NCBI RefSeq assembly: GCF_009928415.1
Contig: NZ_JAABNN010000004.1
Location: 62,001-126,000 of the forward strand
Source: Bacillus sp. USDA818B3_A
Lineage (GTDB): Bacteria > Bacillota > Bacilli > Bacillales > Cytobacillaceae
Direction: 5' to 3'
Length of the DNA: 64,000 nt
Shown: positions 1 to 8,367 of the stretch, in pieces
How the letters are laid out: each line of letters begins with the position of its first letter
How positions within the stretch are numbered: position 1 is the first letter of the stretch
Notes under the pieces: model-generated
Database searches by the model: none
What the model was told of the DNA's origin: nothing
What the model saw: only the letters and a program-made list of their open reading frames with translations
Made by a program: the position numbers and the translations under genes

Positions 1-1
1 T

Positions 2-160
2 CCAAGTTATTACCAAGAAAGTGACGACCTCTCTAAAGGTATCGCTACTTCCCATGAGCAAGTAAGCGATGTCTATACAGAAGGAGAAATCGGTGCCGTT
101 ATCGACGATGTGAACGGGAAGGATATCCCTATCGGAAAAGTAGGCACAAAAGAAAGTTAA
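2..160 (+). CDS. C-terminal part of a small DUF4025/YozQ-like protein (5' end outside window)
   Basis: An open frame enters from the left edge and ends with TAA at 160, giving 52 residues. The visible part is acidic and hydrophilic, with the segments LSKGIATSHEQVSDVY and EGEIGAVIDDVNGKDIPI. This pattern resembles the short DUF4025 (YozQ) proteins of Bacillus, which have no known function; that is recalled family resemblance, not a search result. The start codon and upstream context are not visible. A hairpin with a T-run follows directly. Confidence 0.6.
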   Translation, partial: PSYYQESDDLSKGIATSHEQVSDVYTEGEIGAVIDDVNGKDIPIGKVGTKES

Positions 161-169
161 AGCAAGAAG

Positions 170-204
170 GAAAACAGCTCTCATTTGAAAGCTGTTTTCT
201 TTTT
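170..204 (+). terminator. Rho-independent terminator after the DUF4025-like gene
   Basis: AAAACAGCT and AGCTGTTTT form a 9-bp stem around a short loop, followed by a T-run. It lies just after the stop at 160 and also faces the convergent yteA-like gene that ends at 214. Confidence 0.8.
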
Positions 205-213
205 AGCCAACTT

Positions 214-963
214 TTAGTCTTCAACATATGGATCGTGTTCGTAAGCCGGTAAGTCTCCGAAGCTTGTCATAATTCCTTCTTCATCAAGGGCAGCCTCGTA
301 CTTTTCATGCTGGGCATTCGGATAGACAGTAATATTATTTCCATACATATCATTGCCCACAAAGTTTTCAAAGTCCTCTACATAACCAATACTCTCTTCG
401 GATTCATTATAAGTATCATTATAGTGATCCTTCGGAAAGGCAAGGTCTGATGGGGTATCTGAGGTTCCCCATTCCGCTACTGCCTGCCAGGAATCCTCCG
501 CATCAAAAGCGACATTCTCATCTGATTCATCCATATCAAACTTACCGAATGGAGGAATCAGCACGCCCTCTTCAATCGGCCGATCATGAGATAGATGCTG
601 ATCGGGGGTATGCTCCTTGCAATAGGTTGTATTGGGCAAAGCTTGCAACCTTTCTAGCGGGATTTCCTGTTTGCATACCTCACATTTCCCATACATTCCG
701 TTTTCCATCGCCTCTAGCGCCCGATTAATATTACCCAGCTGCAATTTGTAGTGTTCTAGCAAGGCATTATCTTTTTCGCGCTCATAGAGGTCCGTGGCTT
801 CGTCAGCCGGATGGTTATCATAACTCGATAACTCTCCCATTGACTCATGAGCATGCCCTCGTTCAAACCCAAAATGGTCGTTCTGATCGAGACGCTCCTC
901 TACTTCATCTTTTTCCTTTAACAATTGTAATCGTAGCTCAGAGAGCTGCTGTGTCGATAACAT
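214..963 (-). CDS. yteA: YteA-family DksA/TraR-type zinc-finger protein
   Basis: This 249-residue acidic protein starts with a helical coiled-coil-like segment (about 1-90) and carries a DksA/TraR-type zinc finger: CEVC at 94-97, Cys115 and His118, so a C3H ligand set. The long acidic C-terminal extension is typical of the sporulation-associated YteA subfamily. DksA-like proteins act on RNA polymerase through its secondary channel, but the role of YteA is not established. The ATG at 963 has an AAGGGG ribosome site at normal spacing. The gene is convergent with the fragment to its left. Confidence 0.85.
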   Translation of the reverse strand: MLSTQQLSELRLQLLKEKDEVEERLDQNDHFGFERGHAHESMGELSSYDNHPADEATDLYEREKDNALLEHYKLQLGNINRALEAMENGMYGKCEVCKQEIPLERLQALPNTTYCKEHTPDQHLSHDRPIEEGVLIPPFGKFDMDESDENVAFDAEDSWQAVAEWGTSDTPSDLAFPKDHYNDTYNESEESIGYVEDFENFVGNDMYGNNITVYPNAQHEKYEAALDEEGIMTSFGDLPAYEHDPYVED

Positions 964-1193
964 ATGGTTACCCCTTTCAGAAGCACTATTTCACCATCTA
1001 TTTATCCATTTATGTTTTTATTTATCGTTCCCTTATATTTTCATTTTTTTCACTGTTGATTATGTAATAAAAATTTAATTCCAATAAATTTCGAATTCGT
1101 TTCTGCGGCATATCTCGAATAAGTTTCAGACGGTCGTGTATCTTAAGAATGATTAATTGAAGTGAAACTTAAAACAGAAATGAGGAGATGTTA

Positions 1194-1355
1194 ATGGTAA
1201 ACGAAAACTTTGATAAATTTAGAGAGGTCGAACTCAAGCATCAAGGCAAGTATATAGGCAGTGATAAAAATCAACAGCCTGGTTTGAACGACCGTGAATA
1301 TAATAATCAATCCAATACCGATAAATCACCAGGTGCCACAGGCCGGAATATTTAG
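1194..1355 (+). CDS. Small hydrophilic protein, 53 aa, unknown
   Basis: A 53-residue frame begins at ATG 1194, preceded by a good AGGAG site six bases upstream. The protein is hydrophilic and rich in Asn, Asp, Lys and Gln, with no Cys or membrane segment, and ends in SPGATGRNI. Composition resembles small spore or stress proteins of Bacillus, but no family is recognised. It lies between yteA and the permease gene on the plus strand. Confidence 0.55.
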   Translation: MVNENFDKFREVELKHQGKYIGSDKNQQPGLNDREYNNQSNTDKSPGATGRNI

Positions 1356-1438
1356 TTTCCCTTATTTGTGCGGCCTAAAGGGGACTCCCTCTTAACCATT
1401 TTATACACGGTATAGGGATGGATACAAAGGAGAGTACA

Positions 1439-2812
1439 ATGAGTAAATCCAAATCCGGTGCAAATGAAAATAACAATATGAAATGGTGGCAGCTGTCCCT
1501 GTTTGGAGTGGGATGTACGATTGGGACAGGGTTCTTCCTAGGTTCTGGTCTTGCTATTAAAATGGCAGGGCCCGCTATTTTGATTGCGTTTTTAATTGCT
1601 GCGCTTGGCACTTATTTTGTCTATGATGCCCTGTCAAAAATGACTTCCAAAGAGCCTTTAAAAGGCGGGTTCAGATCATATGCCAAAAAGGCCTATGGCA
1701 GATGGGCCGGCTTTAGCAGCGGATGGGTGTATTGGTCCTCGGAAGTGTTGATTATGGGAAGTCAATTGACAGCCTTGTCCATTTTTTCCCGTTTTTGGTT
1801 TCCAAACGTTCCATTGTGGGTATTTACCGCCATCTATGCTGCTCTAGGGTTAACCATTATTTTAATTGGGGTAAAAGTGTTAAATAGGCTCGAAAACATC
1901 TTGGCCATTTTAAAAATCTCAGCAATTACAATGTTCATTGTTATCGCCCTATTAGCGATTTTTGGTGTGATCGATGGCGATCGTCCGATTCAATTTCCGA
2001 ATAGTAGCAATGAAATCATCCCGCACGGAACAATCGGTCTATGGTCTGCTGTTATCTTTGCGTTTTATGCGTTTGGCGGAATAGAAATTTTAGGGTTAAT
2101 GGCTACAAAATTAAAAGATCCAAGTGAAGCGCCTAAAGCTGGAAAAGTCATGTTGTTCACTCTAATGATTATTTATGTCTTATCGATTGGCCTGGCTGTA
2201 ATCATGGTTTCCTGGAATCAATTTAATACAAAGGAAAGCACCTTTGTTGTGGCCCTAAATGCGTACCATTTGCCTTTTATCCCCCATTTCTTTAACGCCA
2301 CACTCATTATAGCGGGTTTTTCAACGATGACCGCATCTTTATATGGGGTAACCAGCGTTCTGGAAACCTTGGGCGAAGAGCATGATGCTCCTGCCTGTTT
2401 TGCTAAGAAAGGGAAACTGAATGTCCCATTATGGACGTTAATTATTACCATGCTTGGGATTACAGCATCGATTATCTCTGCTTTAGTTCTTCCCGATAAA
2501 ATTTACGAATGGGTGACGACGGCAGCAGGATTAATGCTCCTGTATAACTGGCTCTTTATACTTGCCTCCTCAAGAAAAATATTAGAGTTAAAAACAAAAG
2601 AGAAGGTCATGTATACCATCGGAGCCCTATTTATCTTAATTGCCGTCACCGGGACATTATTCCACGATACGAGCAGGCCAGGTTTTTTTATTAGCTTAGC
2701 ATTTGTTGGTGTGATTGGAATAATCACTTTGATTTTGAGCTTTAAATGGAAAAAAGAAAAGAACAAGGAAAAAAGTAAGAGCAGTGTCCTTAAACCATGG
2801 CCGACAGCCTAA
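1439..2812 (+). CDS. Amino acid permease (APC superfamily)
   Basis: A 457-residue polytopic membrane protein with about 12 hydrophobic segments. The first segment has the APC signature GCTIGTGFFLGSGLAI, followed by GPAILIAF and the loop GGFRSYAKKAYG, as in amino-acid/H+ symporters of the AapA/RocE type. Substrate cannot be read from sequence. I place the start at ATG 1439, behind AAAGGAG at 1426-1432; an upstream in-frame ATG at 1418 has no ribosome site. The C-terminus is a lysine-rich cytosolic tail. It is monocistronic, ending at a strong terminator shared with the LysE gene. Confidence 0.85.
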   Translation: MSKSKSGANENNNMKWWQLSLFGVGCTIGTGFFLGSGLAIKMAGPAILIAFLIAALGTYFVYDALSKMTSKEPLKGGFRSYAKKAYGRWAGFSSGWVYWSSEVLIMGSQLTALSIFSRFWFPNVPLWVFTAIYAALGLTIILIGVKVLNRLENILAILKISAITMFIVIALLAIFGVIDGDRPIQFPNSSNEIIPHGTIGLWSAVIFAFYAFGGIEILGLMATKLKDPSEAPKAGKVMLFTLMIIYVLSIGLAVIMVSWNQFNTKESTFVVALNAYHLPFIPHFFNATLIIAGFSTMTASLYGVTSVLETLGEEHDAPACFAKKGKLNVPLWTLIITMLGITASIISALVLPDKIYEWVTTAAGLMLLYNWLFILASSRKILELKTKEKVMYTIGALFILIAVTGTLFHDTSRPGFFISLAFVGVIGIITLILSFKWKKEKNKEKSKSSVLKPWPTA

Positions 2813-2849
2813 GAATAGAGCCTTGCATGGACTTGCTCTCTCCATAAAA

Positions 2850-2880
2850 CAAAAAGTCAGCCTTTTTGCTGACTTTTTTG
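2850..2880. terminator. Bidirectional terminator between permease and LysE genes
   Basis: AAAAAGTCAGC and GCTGACTTTTT form a near-perfect stem with a T-run on both strands. The convergent LysE stop codon starts at 2881. Confidence 0.9.
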
Positions 2881-3507
2881 TTATCCAAATAAGTTATGAA
2901 ATGCTTGCATGCCAAAATAGACCCCGAATCCAATTAATGAGATTCCAGAAAGACATGAGATGATGACCAACAGGTGGGATGTTAAAAATTTACGGGCGCT
3001 GCTTGCTACACCTGCCATCGTTAAATCCCACGTCAACAGCCCAATGAAAATGGCACTGCTATAGAGGATTAATTGACTCGTATCATAGGTAGCTGCAGTT
3101 TTAGCAAGTACTGACCCATAAATCCCCAGCCAAAAGAGGATGGTTAATGGATTCGAAATGGACATTAAGAAACCCGAAAAAAATGATTTATAAAGCGGTT
3201 CTTGACCACGTGCCTGCTGCAGATTAATTTTTCCAGCATTCATAAAGGTTTCGATTCCTGTATACATAAGGACAAAACAGCCAAAAAACCATAAGAAGGT
3301 TTGCATAAAGGCAGTTTCTAGGAATTGGACGACCCCTATATAGACCACAAGCATATAGATTCCATCTGCTACTACGGCCCCCACTCCAATCAGCCATGAG
3401 TGCATAAAGCCATTACGAATTCCCCGATCAATTTGGGCCGCATTTATCGGCCCGATTGGAGCGGCTAGCGAAAGTCCCAACAATATATAGCTCAAAAATA
3501 CATTCAT
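2881..3507 (-). CDS. LysE family translocator (amino acid/metabolite exporter)
   Basis: A 208-residue protein with about six transmembrane segments. The first carries the LysE/RhtB signature region LSLAAPIGPINAAQIDRG, and the central part has the SNPLTILFW motif. The family exports amino acids or related metabolites; the substrate here is unknown. ATG 3507 is preferred because a GGGGGGAGAGG ribosome site stands just before it, while the longer frame to 3555 lacks one. It is convergent with the permease; an exporter facing an importer is suggestive but not evidence of shared function. Confidence 0.85.
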   Translation of the reverse strand: MNVFLSYILLGLSLAAPIGPINAAQIDRGIRNGFMHSWLIGVGAVVADGIYMLVVYIGVVQFLETAFMQTFLWFFGCFVLMYTGIETFMNAGKINLQQARGQEPLYKSFFSGFLMSISNPLTILFWLGIYGSVLAKTAATYDTSQLILYSSAIFIGLLTWDLTMAGVASSARKFLTSHLLVIISCLSGISLIGFGVYFGMQAFHNLFG

Positions 3508-3593
3508 TAAATACCTCTCCCCCCCAATGCAATGGATAGATGCCTTTCTATCCATGTTTATTCATAATAGGAGGGTTGTACCACAAAAATATT

Positions 3594-3637
3594 AGAAAAG
3601 CGGAAGCGCCTTGAACAGGCGCTGGAGCTGGACAATA
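3594..3637 (+). repeat. Short copy of the dispersed AGCGGAAGCGCC hairpin family
   Basis: AAAAGCGGAAGCGCC is followed after a few bases by GGCGCTGGAGCTGGACAA, whose core is the inverse complement of the first part. Related copies are at 21470-21797 and 33630-33752, with a hybrid form at 27617-27650. This copy has only the outer stem. Confidence 0.7.
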
Positions 3638-3643
3638 AAAAAG

Positions 3644-3673
3644 AGCTGCCTATTTATTTAGGCACGCCCTTTT
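3644..3673 (-). terminator. Terminator of the glycosyltransferase operon
   Basis: TGCCTA and TAGGCA pair around a T/A-rich loop and are followed on the minus strand by a T-run. It lies ten bases after the stop of the glycosyltransferase gene. Confidence 0.8.
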
Positions 3674-3682
3674 CTTTACTGG

Positions 3683-4723
3683 CTACTGATTCGACTCGGA
3701 AATTTTCCTTAAATCAAAACCGAATCCCGCTTCTTCTACCGTATGACTAAGCAAATGATGTCTTGGTTTTGGTATCGAGTAGGAATCAATCTCCACAATG
3801 TATTTCGGTCTGTGTTTCGTTTCTTTATAAATTTTCCCAACATATTCGCCAATTAGGCCAATCGCAATCAATTGCAGTCCGCCAATCAGCCAGATGGAAG
3901 TGATTAAGGATGTCCATCCCGTTTGCGTGGTTCCAAAAAATTTAAGCGCTAAAAAGTAACCTCCAAAAATAAGACTCATGAAAAACGAAACAAAACCAGT
4001 GATTAGCACAAAACGGATCGGCGAGACGGAAAAGGAGGTAATCCCATCAAAAGCAAACGCCAGCATCTTTTTTAATGGATACTTCGTTTCCCCTGCCTGC
4101 CTTTCTAAACGGTCATAATAAACCACATCCGAGCGAAAACCAAGCAGCGGAACAATGCCCCTTAGGAATAAATTCACTTCATTAAACCGCTCCAGTTCCT
4201 GGACAGCCCGTTTGCTTAACAGACGGAAATCCGCATGATTGTACACAAGGTCGACACCCATTTTTTTCATCAGCTTGTAAAATCCTTGGGCTGTACTGCG
4301 TTTGAAAAGACTGTCTGTCTCACGCCCTTTCCGGACGCCATAGACAATGTCAAAGCCCTGCTGAAACTTAAGGATAAATTCACGGATGACCCGGATATCG
4401 TCCTGCAGGTCAGCATCGATAGATATGACACAATCAGAATGCTCTTTTGCCGTGTATAATCCTGCAAGTAAAGCATTCTGATGCCCAGCATTACGGGACA
4501 ATTTTAAGCCGCGGACATAATCGTTCCTGAGGCTCTCCTTATAAATCACTTCCCATGTACGATCCTTACTGCCGTCATCAACAAATAGGATTTTGCTTTG
4601 CTTAGAAACAAGCGAATCAGCAATCAATTCTTTTAGCTGTCCCGCGAGCTCCTTTATTGATTGCGGCAAAACCTCTTCTTCGTTATAGCATGGTACCACA
4701 ATGGTAAGGATTGGTTCTATCAT
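3683..4723 (-). CDS. Polyprenyl-phosphate glycosyltransferase, family 2 (YkoT/GtrB-like)
   Basis: A 346-residue protein. Residues 5-170 are a GT2 (GT-A) domain: TIVVPCYNEEE, ILFVDDGSKD, and the acidic ISIDADLQDD motif for metal and nucleotide-sugar binding. Two transmembrane helices follow (about 230-310), as in DPM1/GtrB/CsbB enzymes that transfer a sugar to undecaprenyl phosphate at the inner membrane face. ATG 4723 has a GGGGG site. It lies 18 bases after the DUF6044 gene in one operon, like B. subtilis ykoT/ykoS; the partner may use the flipped lipid-linked sugar outside the cell (inference). Confidence 0.85.
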   Translation of the reverse strand: MIEPILTIVVPCYNEEEVLPQSIKELAGQLKELIADSLVSKQSKILFVDDGSKDRTWEVIYKESLRNDYVRGLKLSRNAGHQNALLAGLYTAKEHSDCVISIDADLQDDIRVIREFILKFQQGFDIVYGVRKGRETDSLFKRSTAQGFYKLMKKMGVDLVYNHADFRLLSKRAVQELERFNEVNLFLRGIVPLLGFRSDVVYYDRLERQAGETKYPLKKMLAFAFDGITSFSVSPIRFVLITGFVSFFMSLIFGGYFLALKFFGTTQTGWTSLITSIWLIGGLQLIAIGLIGEYVGKIYKETKHRPKYIVEIDSYSIPKPRHHLLSHTVEEAGFGFDLRKISESNQ

Positions 4724-4741
4724 TTAAAATACCCCCGCTGT

Positions 4742-6412
4742 CTACATGGTTTTGTATAAGTAAATCTTCCAAGCTGAGTTTTTTGAAGTAAAAACCCTTT
4801 CGAGTAAAAGCTTATTCTGCTTTGCATTATCAATCGGAAGAGCTGAAAAGATATACCTCCCGCCCATCTCCTTAAACACTTCTGTATTTAGCTCCAAATT
4901 CTTTAAGTGCCGTTTTGAATCTTTTTTTATCATATATCTTTTGCCAAGCTGGGCCGTAAAAAGATAGCAGCGTCCGCCCCACTTGTCATAATAGGTCTCA
5001 ATGGTTTTATTTTTGGCTAATTCCTTTTCAATAATTTTCCTAAATTGATGTTTGTAGTTTAAAGGATAGAAATTATTGTAGGTATCAATGGTAAAGAAGC
5101 CGTTATATTGCGAGATTGCCGGATGGATCCCGATACTTGCGACCCGGTATTGTTCCGGTTCGAGGCCAATATAGTCCTTTACCTCGGCAAATAAGTCTTC
5201 TGCAAAAAATTCTTTCACCGTAGGCTTTTCTCGATAGATGATTTCATCATTTAACAGCCCTAAAAAAACAATCTGCGCAATTACCAGCCATTTGGCTAGC
5301 TTAAATCCATCAAGACCATGGATTGCAATAATTTTTAAAGCAAGAGCAAAGCTTGCATAAATCACCATTGGTCTTAAAAAATGATAACGGGCAAAGTTAA
5401 ACGTATCCATGAAGTGAAAAATTTTCGTTACTGGCAGCCAGCCTTCATAAAACCAAAAAGCATACCATAAGGACAAAATAATATTTAACCCAAATAAAAA
5501 GACATACAGCCGCTCCTGCTCCCATAACTTTTTCTTAAATACAATGTAAATAGCCATAAAGGTCGCTGGCAGAATGATAAGGGTATGTACCGTCATTACA
5601 TGCGTATGCCCAAGCAAATAATTCTTTACAAACAGCCTGACAGCCCGTGAAAAAGTAAGATGGGCATGGAAATATTCATCCCTGCTATTAGGTTCTGTCG
5701 AGAATAAAAAGGAATAAATAAGCCGGTACTCAACTAGCATGAAAATCCCGGTCATGTAACTAATCCCAAATAAAAATCGAAGATTCCATCCCTTCCCCTT
5801 TATAACCTCCCATAACCAAAACATTCCCATCGCACTTAAAAAAAAGAAAAAGCCTAAAACGATACTTGAGTATAAAGGCAGTAAGGTAAGAACCAAATAA
5901 TCCTTCCATGTATCCTCATGCTTTCGAATATTTAAAAAGGCCCATAATGCTAATGGCATCCCTAAGGTACTTAACATTCCCGACGGCCAAAATGGGGTCA
6001 AGGCAAAGGCAAGGGCAGTGCCAATTTTAATTACCAGCCATTTATCTCCAGGGAGAAAATGGTCTTTAAGCAATAAATACATCCCAAAGAAAGCGACAAC
6101 CCTTGTGAGCGCTTGACTTAACCCGTAGGCAGCCATCGTTGGAAAGAGTGAATACAACCAAACAATGACACTATATTCTGTACCAAAAGCATTCCTCGAT
6201 AAATGTCCATTGATAATTTGCGGGATTACGGCATTCACACTGCCAAACATTTCCCCACTTTGCGCCAGTACCTTATACCAAGCCAAATTGCTGTCAAGAT
6301 TATCATGAACCCGGATATGGGCATTTTCCTGCAAAATAAACAATGGTGAAAGATAGGCCAGGATCACTAGTAAAGCGAAAAGGATGAATAGGCGCTCCTT
6401 TTTCGTTTCCAT
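4742..6412 (-). CDS. DUF6044 family polytopic membrane protein (YkoS-like)
   Basis: About 556 residues, with roughly 11 hydrophobic segments in the first 380 residues and a soluble C-terminal domain of about 150 residues. The first extracytoplasmic loop carries ENAHIRVHDNLDSNLAWYK, with acidic residues placed as in GT-C-type membrane glycosyltransferases such as YfhO. It is the first gene of a two-gene operon with a polyprenyl glycosyltransferase, supporting a role in decorating a cell-surface polymer. Start choice is uncertain: ATG 6412 is preferred, GTG 6418 is in frame just upstream. Confidence 0.75.
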   Translation of the reverse strand: METKKERLFILFALLVILAYLSPLFILQENAHIRVHDNLDSNLAWYKVLAQSGEMFGSVNAVIPQIINGHLSRNAFGTEYSVIVWLYSLFPTMAAYGLSQALTRVVAFFGMYLLLKDHFLPGDKWLVIKIGTALAFALTPFWPSGMLSTLGMPLALWAFLNIRKHEDTWKDYLVLTLLPLYSSIVLGFFFFLSAMGMFWLWEVIKGKGWNLRFLFGISYMTGIFMLVEYRLIYSFLFSTEPNSRDEYFHAHLTFSRAVRLFVKNYLLGHTHVMTVHTLIILPATFMAIYIVFKKKLWEQERLYVFLFGLNIILSLWYAFWFYEGWLPVTKIFHFMDTFNFARYHFLRPMVIYASFALALKIIAIHGLDGFKLAKWLVIAQIVFLGLLNDEIIYREKPTVKEFFAEDLFAEVKDYIGLEPEQYRVASIGIHPAISQYNGFFTIDTYNNFYPLNYKHQFRKIIEKELAKNKTIETYYDKWGGRCYLFTAQLGKRYMIKKDSKRHLKNLELNTEVFKEMGGRYIFSALPIDNAKQNKLLLERVFTSKNSAWKIYLYKTM

Positions 6413-6493
6413 TAACACTCTTCTACACCCCTATGTACACGAGTTCTTCTATTATAAATTTTACTCAAGGGTTGAAAATTATTCCAAAAACTA

Positions 6494-6524
6494 AAAAAAC
6501 CCTCCAGCTTTCTGGAAGGTTTTT
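6494..6524 (-). terminator. Terminator of the Spo0E-like gene
   Basis: CCTTCCAG and CTGGAGGG form an 8-bp stem around AAAG, followed on the minus strand by seven T. The stem begins at the stop codon of the gene at 6523. Confidence 0.85.
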
Positions 6525-6687
6525 ATCTCTTAATTATTTGATTATGATAAACATTGAGCAGGGAATCGAGTTTCTGACTGCATTTGACGACATTGGGATT
6601 AGAAAACCCGAGTTGTTGAGCTAACTGAATCATTTCCGTGCGAGTGATTTCAATATCTTCTTGTAGTGCTATTGTACTGGTATTCAT
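6523..6687 (-). CDS. Spo0E-like aspartyl-phosphate phosphatase, 54 aa
   Basis: A 54-residue protein of two predicted helices. The second helix region LGFSNPNVVKCSQKLDSLLN fits the Spo0E family signature (S-Q-x-L-D-x-L-L-N). Such proteins dephosphorylate Spo0A~P and delay sporulation; the conserved Asp of SQKLD is the key residue in the family. Start is ATG 6687 with GAGGG eight bases before. It is preceded by an open stretch shared with the yugO promoter region and followed by a strong terminator. Paralogues are common in Bacillus, so the specific member cannot be named. Confidence 0.8.
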   Translation of the reverse strand: MNTSTIALQEDIEITRTEMIQLAQQLGFSNPNVVKCSQKLDSLLNVYHNQIIKR

Positions 6688-6890
6688 CTGCCAACCCTCT
6701 TTCCCATTATAACTGCAGTGATGTTATTAACCTTAATTTATAAGTTTTTTAAAGAGAAGACAAGTAGGTTTCAGCTAAAGAATTCCAACTTTTTGTGAAC
6801 AATGGACTATTAGTTGAAATAGGTGCTTATGGATTATGAGACGGTTTATTTTTGACCATAATAGTGAATACAGAAACGAGGTGCTATTTT

Positions 6891-7874
6891 TTGCCAAGAG
6901 TTTATATCAGCTTTTTACGCTTACCGCTTCTTATTCGAATCTTAGTAATGGCATTAGTCGTGTTCCTCCTATTCGGAGTTACTATACACTTATTAGAGCC
7001 GGACACCTTCCCAACAATTTTTGACGGGATCTGGTGGGCAATTATCACTGCTTCAACCGTTGGTTACGGAGACTTTGTCCCCCATTCCATATTGGGAAGA
7101 TTAACCGCATTACTCTTAATTTTATTTGGCGTAGCATTCGTTTCCTCTTATTTTGGAACCTTAGCTGCAGCGGCTGTTACTAAACAGGATGCCCTTTTTG
7201 AAGGAAAAATCCCTTTTAAAGGAGAAGGCCATATTATTATCATCGGCTGGAATGAGCGCTCAAAAGAATTGATTCATAAGCTAACGAATGCAAATAATCA
7301 GCAAATGATTGTGTTAATTGATGAAACACTTAATACCAATCCGGTGAAATCACGGTTTGTCCATTTTATCCAAGGAAAAGGACATGTCGATGATACGATT
7401 ATTAAAAGTGATATCCAGCACGCAGAAAAAGTTTTAATCACAGCAGATCGAGGGAACGATGAACTACAGGCAGATATGAACAGTATCTTAACCTTACTCA
7501 CTATTAAAGGAATTTGTGCCCAAGTAAAATGTATTATTGAAATATTAACTGCAGAACAAGTGGTCAATGCGAAAAGAGCTGGTGCGGATGAGGTAATCCA
7601 ATCTAATAAATTAACAAGTGTTTTTATGATTAATAGCCTCCACAGTAAAGAAGATGGACTGCTATTAAATGTCATTCATCAACTGCAGGAAAGCAGGCTC
7701 TCGGCCCGCACGGTCAAGATAGATGATAGGGGAAAGAATTTTAGGGACATAGCTCTTGAGCTTATGAAAGAGGATTTATTAGTCATTGGAGTAAAAAGGG
7801 GGGATGAAACATTTCTTAATCCCCCGCAATCATTTGAATTTGAGGAAGATGATCAATTACTGATGTTTAAATGA
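6891..7874 (+). CDS. yugO: Potassium channel with RCK domain (YugO-like)
   Basis: With a TTG start at 6891 behind GAGGTG the product is 327 residues, close to B. subtilis YugO. Two transmembrane helices (about 12-33 and 63-85) flank the selectivity filter TVGYGD at 56-61. A cytosolic RCK/TrkA-N Rossmann domain follows (about 105-225, beginning HIIIIGWNERS) and a TrkA-C-like tail. YugO mediates K+ efflux and is linked to biofilm electrical signalling in B. subtilis. No mstX-like gene precedes it here. It converges on yugN with directly adjacent stop codons. Confidence 0.9.
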   Translation: MPRVYISFLRLPLLIRILVMALVVFLLFGVTIHLLEPDTFPTIFDGIWWAIITASTVGYGDFVPHSILGRLTALLLILFGVAFVSSYFGTLAAAAVTKQDALFEGKIPFKGEGHIIIIGWNERSKELIHKLTNANNQQMIVLIDETLNTNPVKSRFVHFIQGKGHVDDTIIKSDIQHAEKVLITADRGNDELQADMNSILTLLTIKGICAQVKCIIEILTAEQVVNAKRAGADEVIQSNKLTSVFMINSLHSKEDGLLLNVIHQLQESRLSARTVKIDDRGKNFRDIALELMKEDLLVIGVKRGDETFLNPPQSFEFEEDDQLLMFK

Positions 7875-8285
7875 TTAATCGCTTGTTAAGATAACCTTTT
7901 CTAATTCGGTTACCAATTTCTTACCCTTATCAATATATTGAGATGGGATATCTGCATCCTCATCTATGGGTGCTTGGAATTGATTTAGGGAAGCAGAAAA
8001 ATTACCAGTATCCCCGTGCTCATCAATCCCATATTCATACTGATGGGCCAACAAATAGGGCCTGCCAATTTCAACTGTACATCCCCTGGTATCCAGCTCG
8101 CCATCAACGGCAGTAAAGGGCACCCTTAAAAATTCATAACTATCTTCATCATTCAGTTTATAATCGAATGAACCATGGTCATATTCCCAATTACCGCCAA
8201 TCGTATAGCCGATTGGTTTTAATTTTTGTTCGAGTTTAAACAATTCAAACGTCTTTCCTTCTACCTTTGACGGGATTTCATGCAT
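7875..8285 (-). CDS. yugN: YugN-like family protein
   Basis: A 136-residue acidic soluble protein beginning MHEIPSKVEGKTFELFKLEQ, a pattern of the YugN-like family of unknown function. ATG 8285 has a GGGGG site nine bases upstream; the TTG at 8291 sits too close to that site. The stop codon directly abuts that of yugO (7874/7875), with no visible terminator between the two convergent genes. Its place next to yugO and pgi matches the B. subtilis order and is the main support for the name. Confidence 0.85.
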   Translation of the reverse strand: MHEIPSKVEGKTFELFKLEQKLKPIGYTIGGNWEYDHGSFDYKLNDEDSYEFLRVPFTAVDGELDTRGCTVEIGRPYLLAHQYEYGIDEHGDTGNFSASLNQFQAPIDEDADIPSQYIDKGKKLVTELEKVILTSD

Positions 8286-8325
8286 GTACAAATTCCCCCT
8301 TTTTTAGGGTTAGTTTTCCCAAATA

Positions 8326-8364
8326 AAAGAGTGCTGATGCAATAATACATCAGCACTCTTTTTT
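8326..8364 (-). terminator. Terminator of pgi
   Basis: AAGAGTGCTGATG and CATCAGCACTCTT form a 13-bp perfect stem around an A/T loop, with T-runs on both sides. It lies just after the pgi stop at 8368 and could also shield yugN. Confidence 0.9.
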
Positions 8365-8367
8365 AAT

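Noticed and set aside
6720-6890. mstX (mistic) gene ahead of yugO
   Set aside because: No ORF of suitable length or composition precedes yugO; the region has only stops and the yugO ribosome site.
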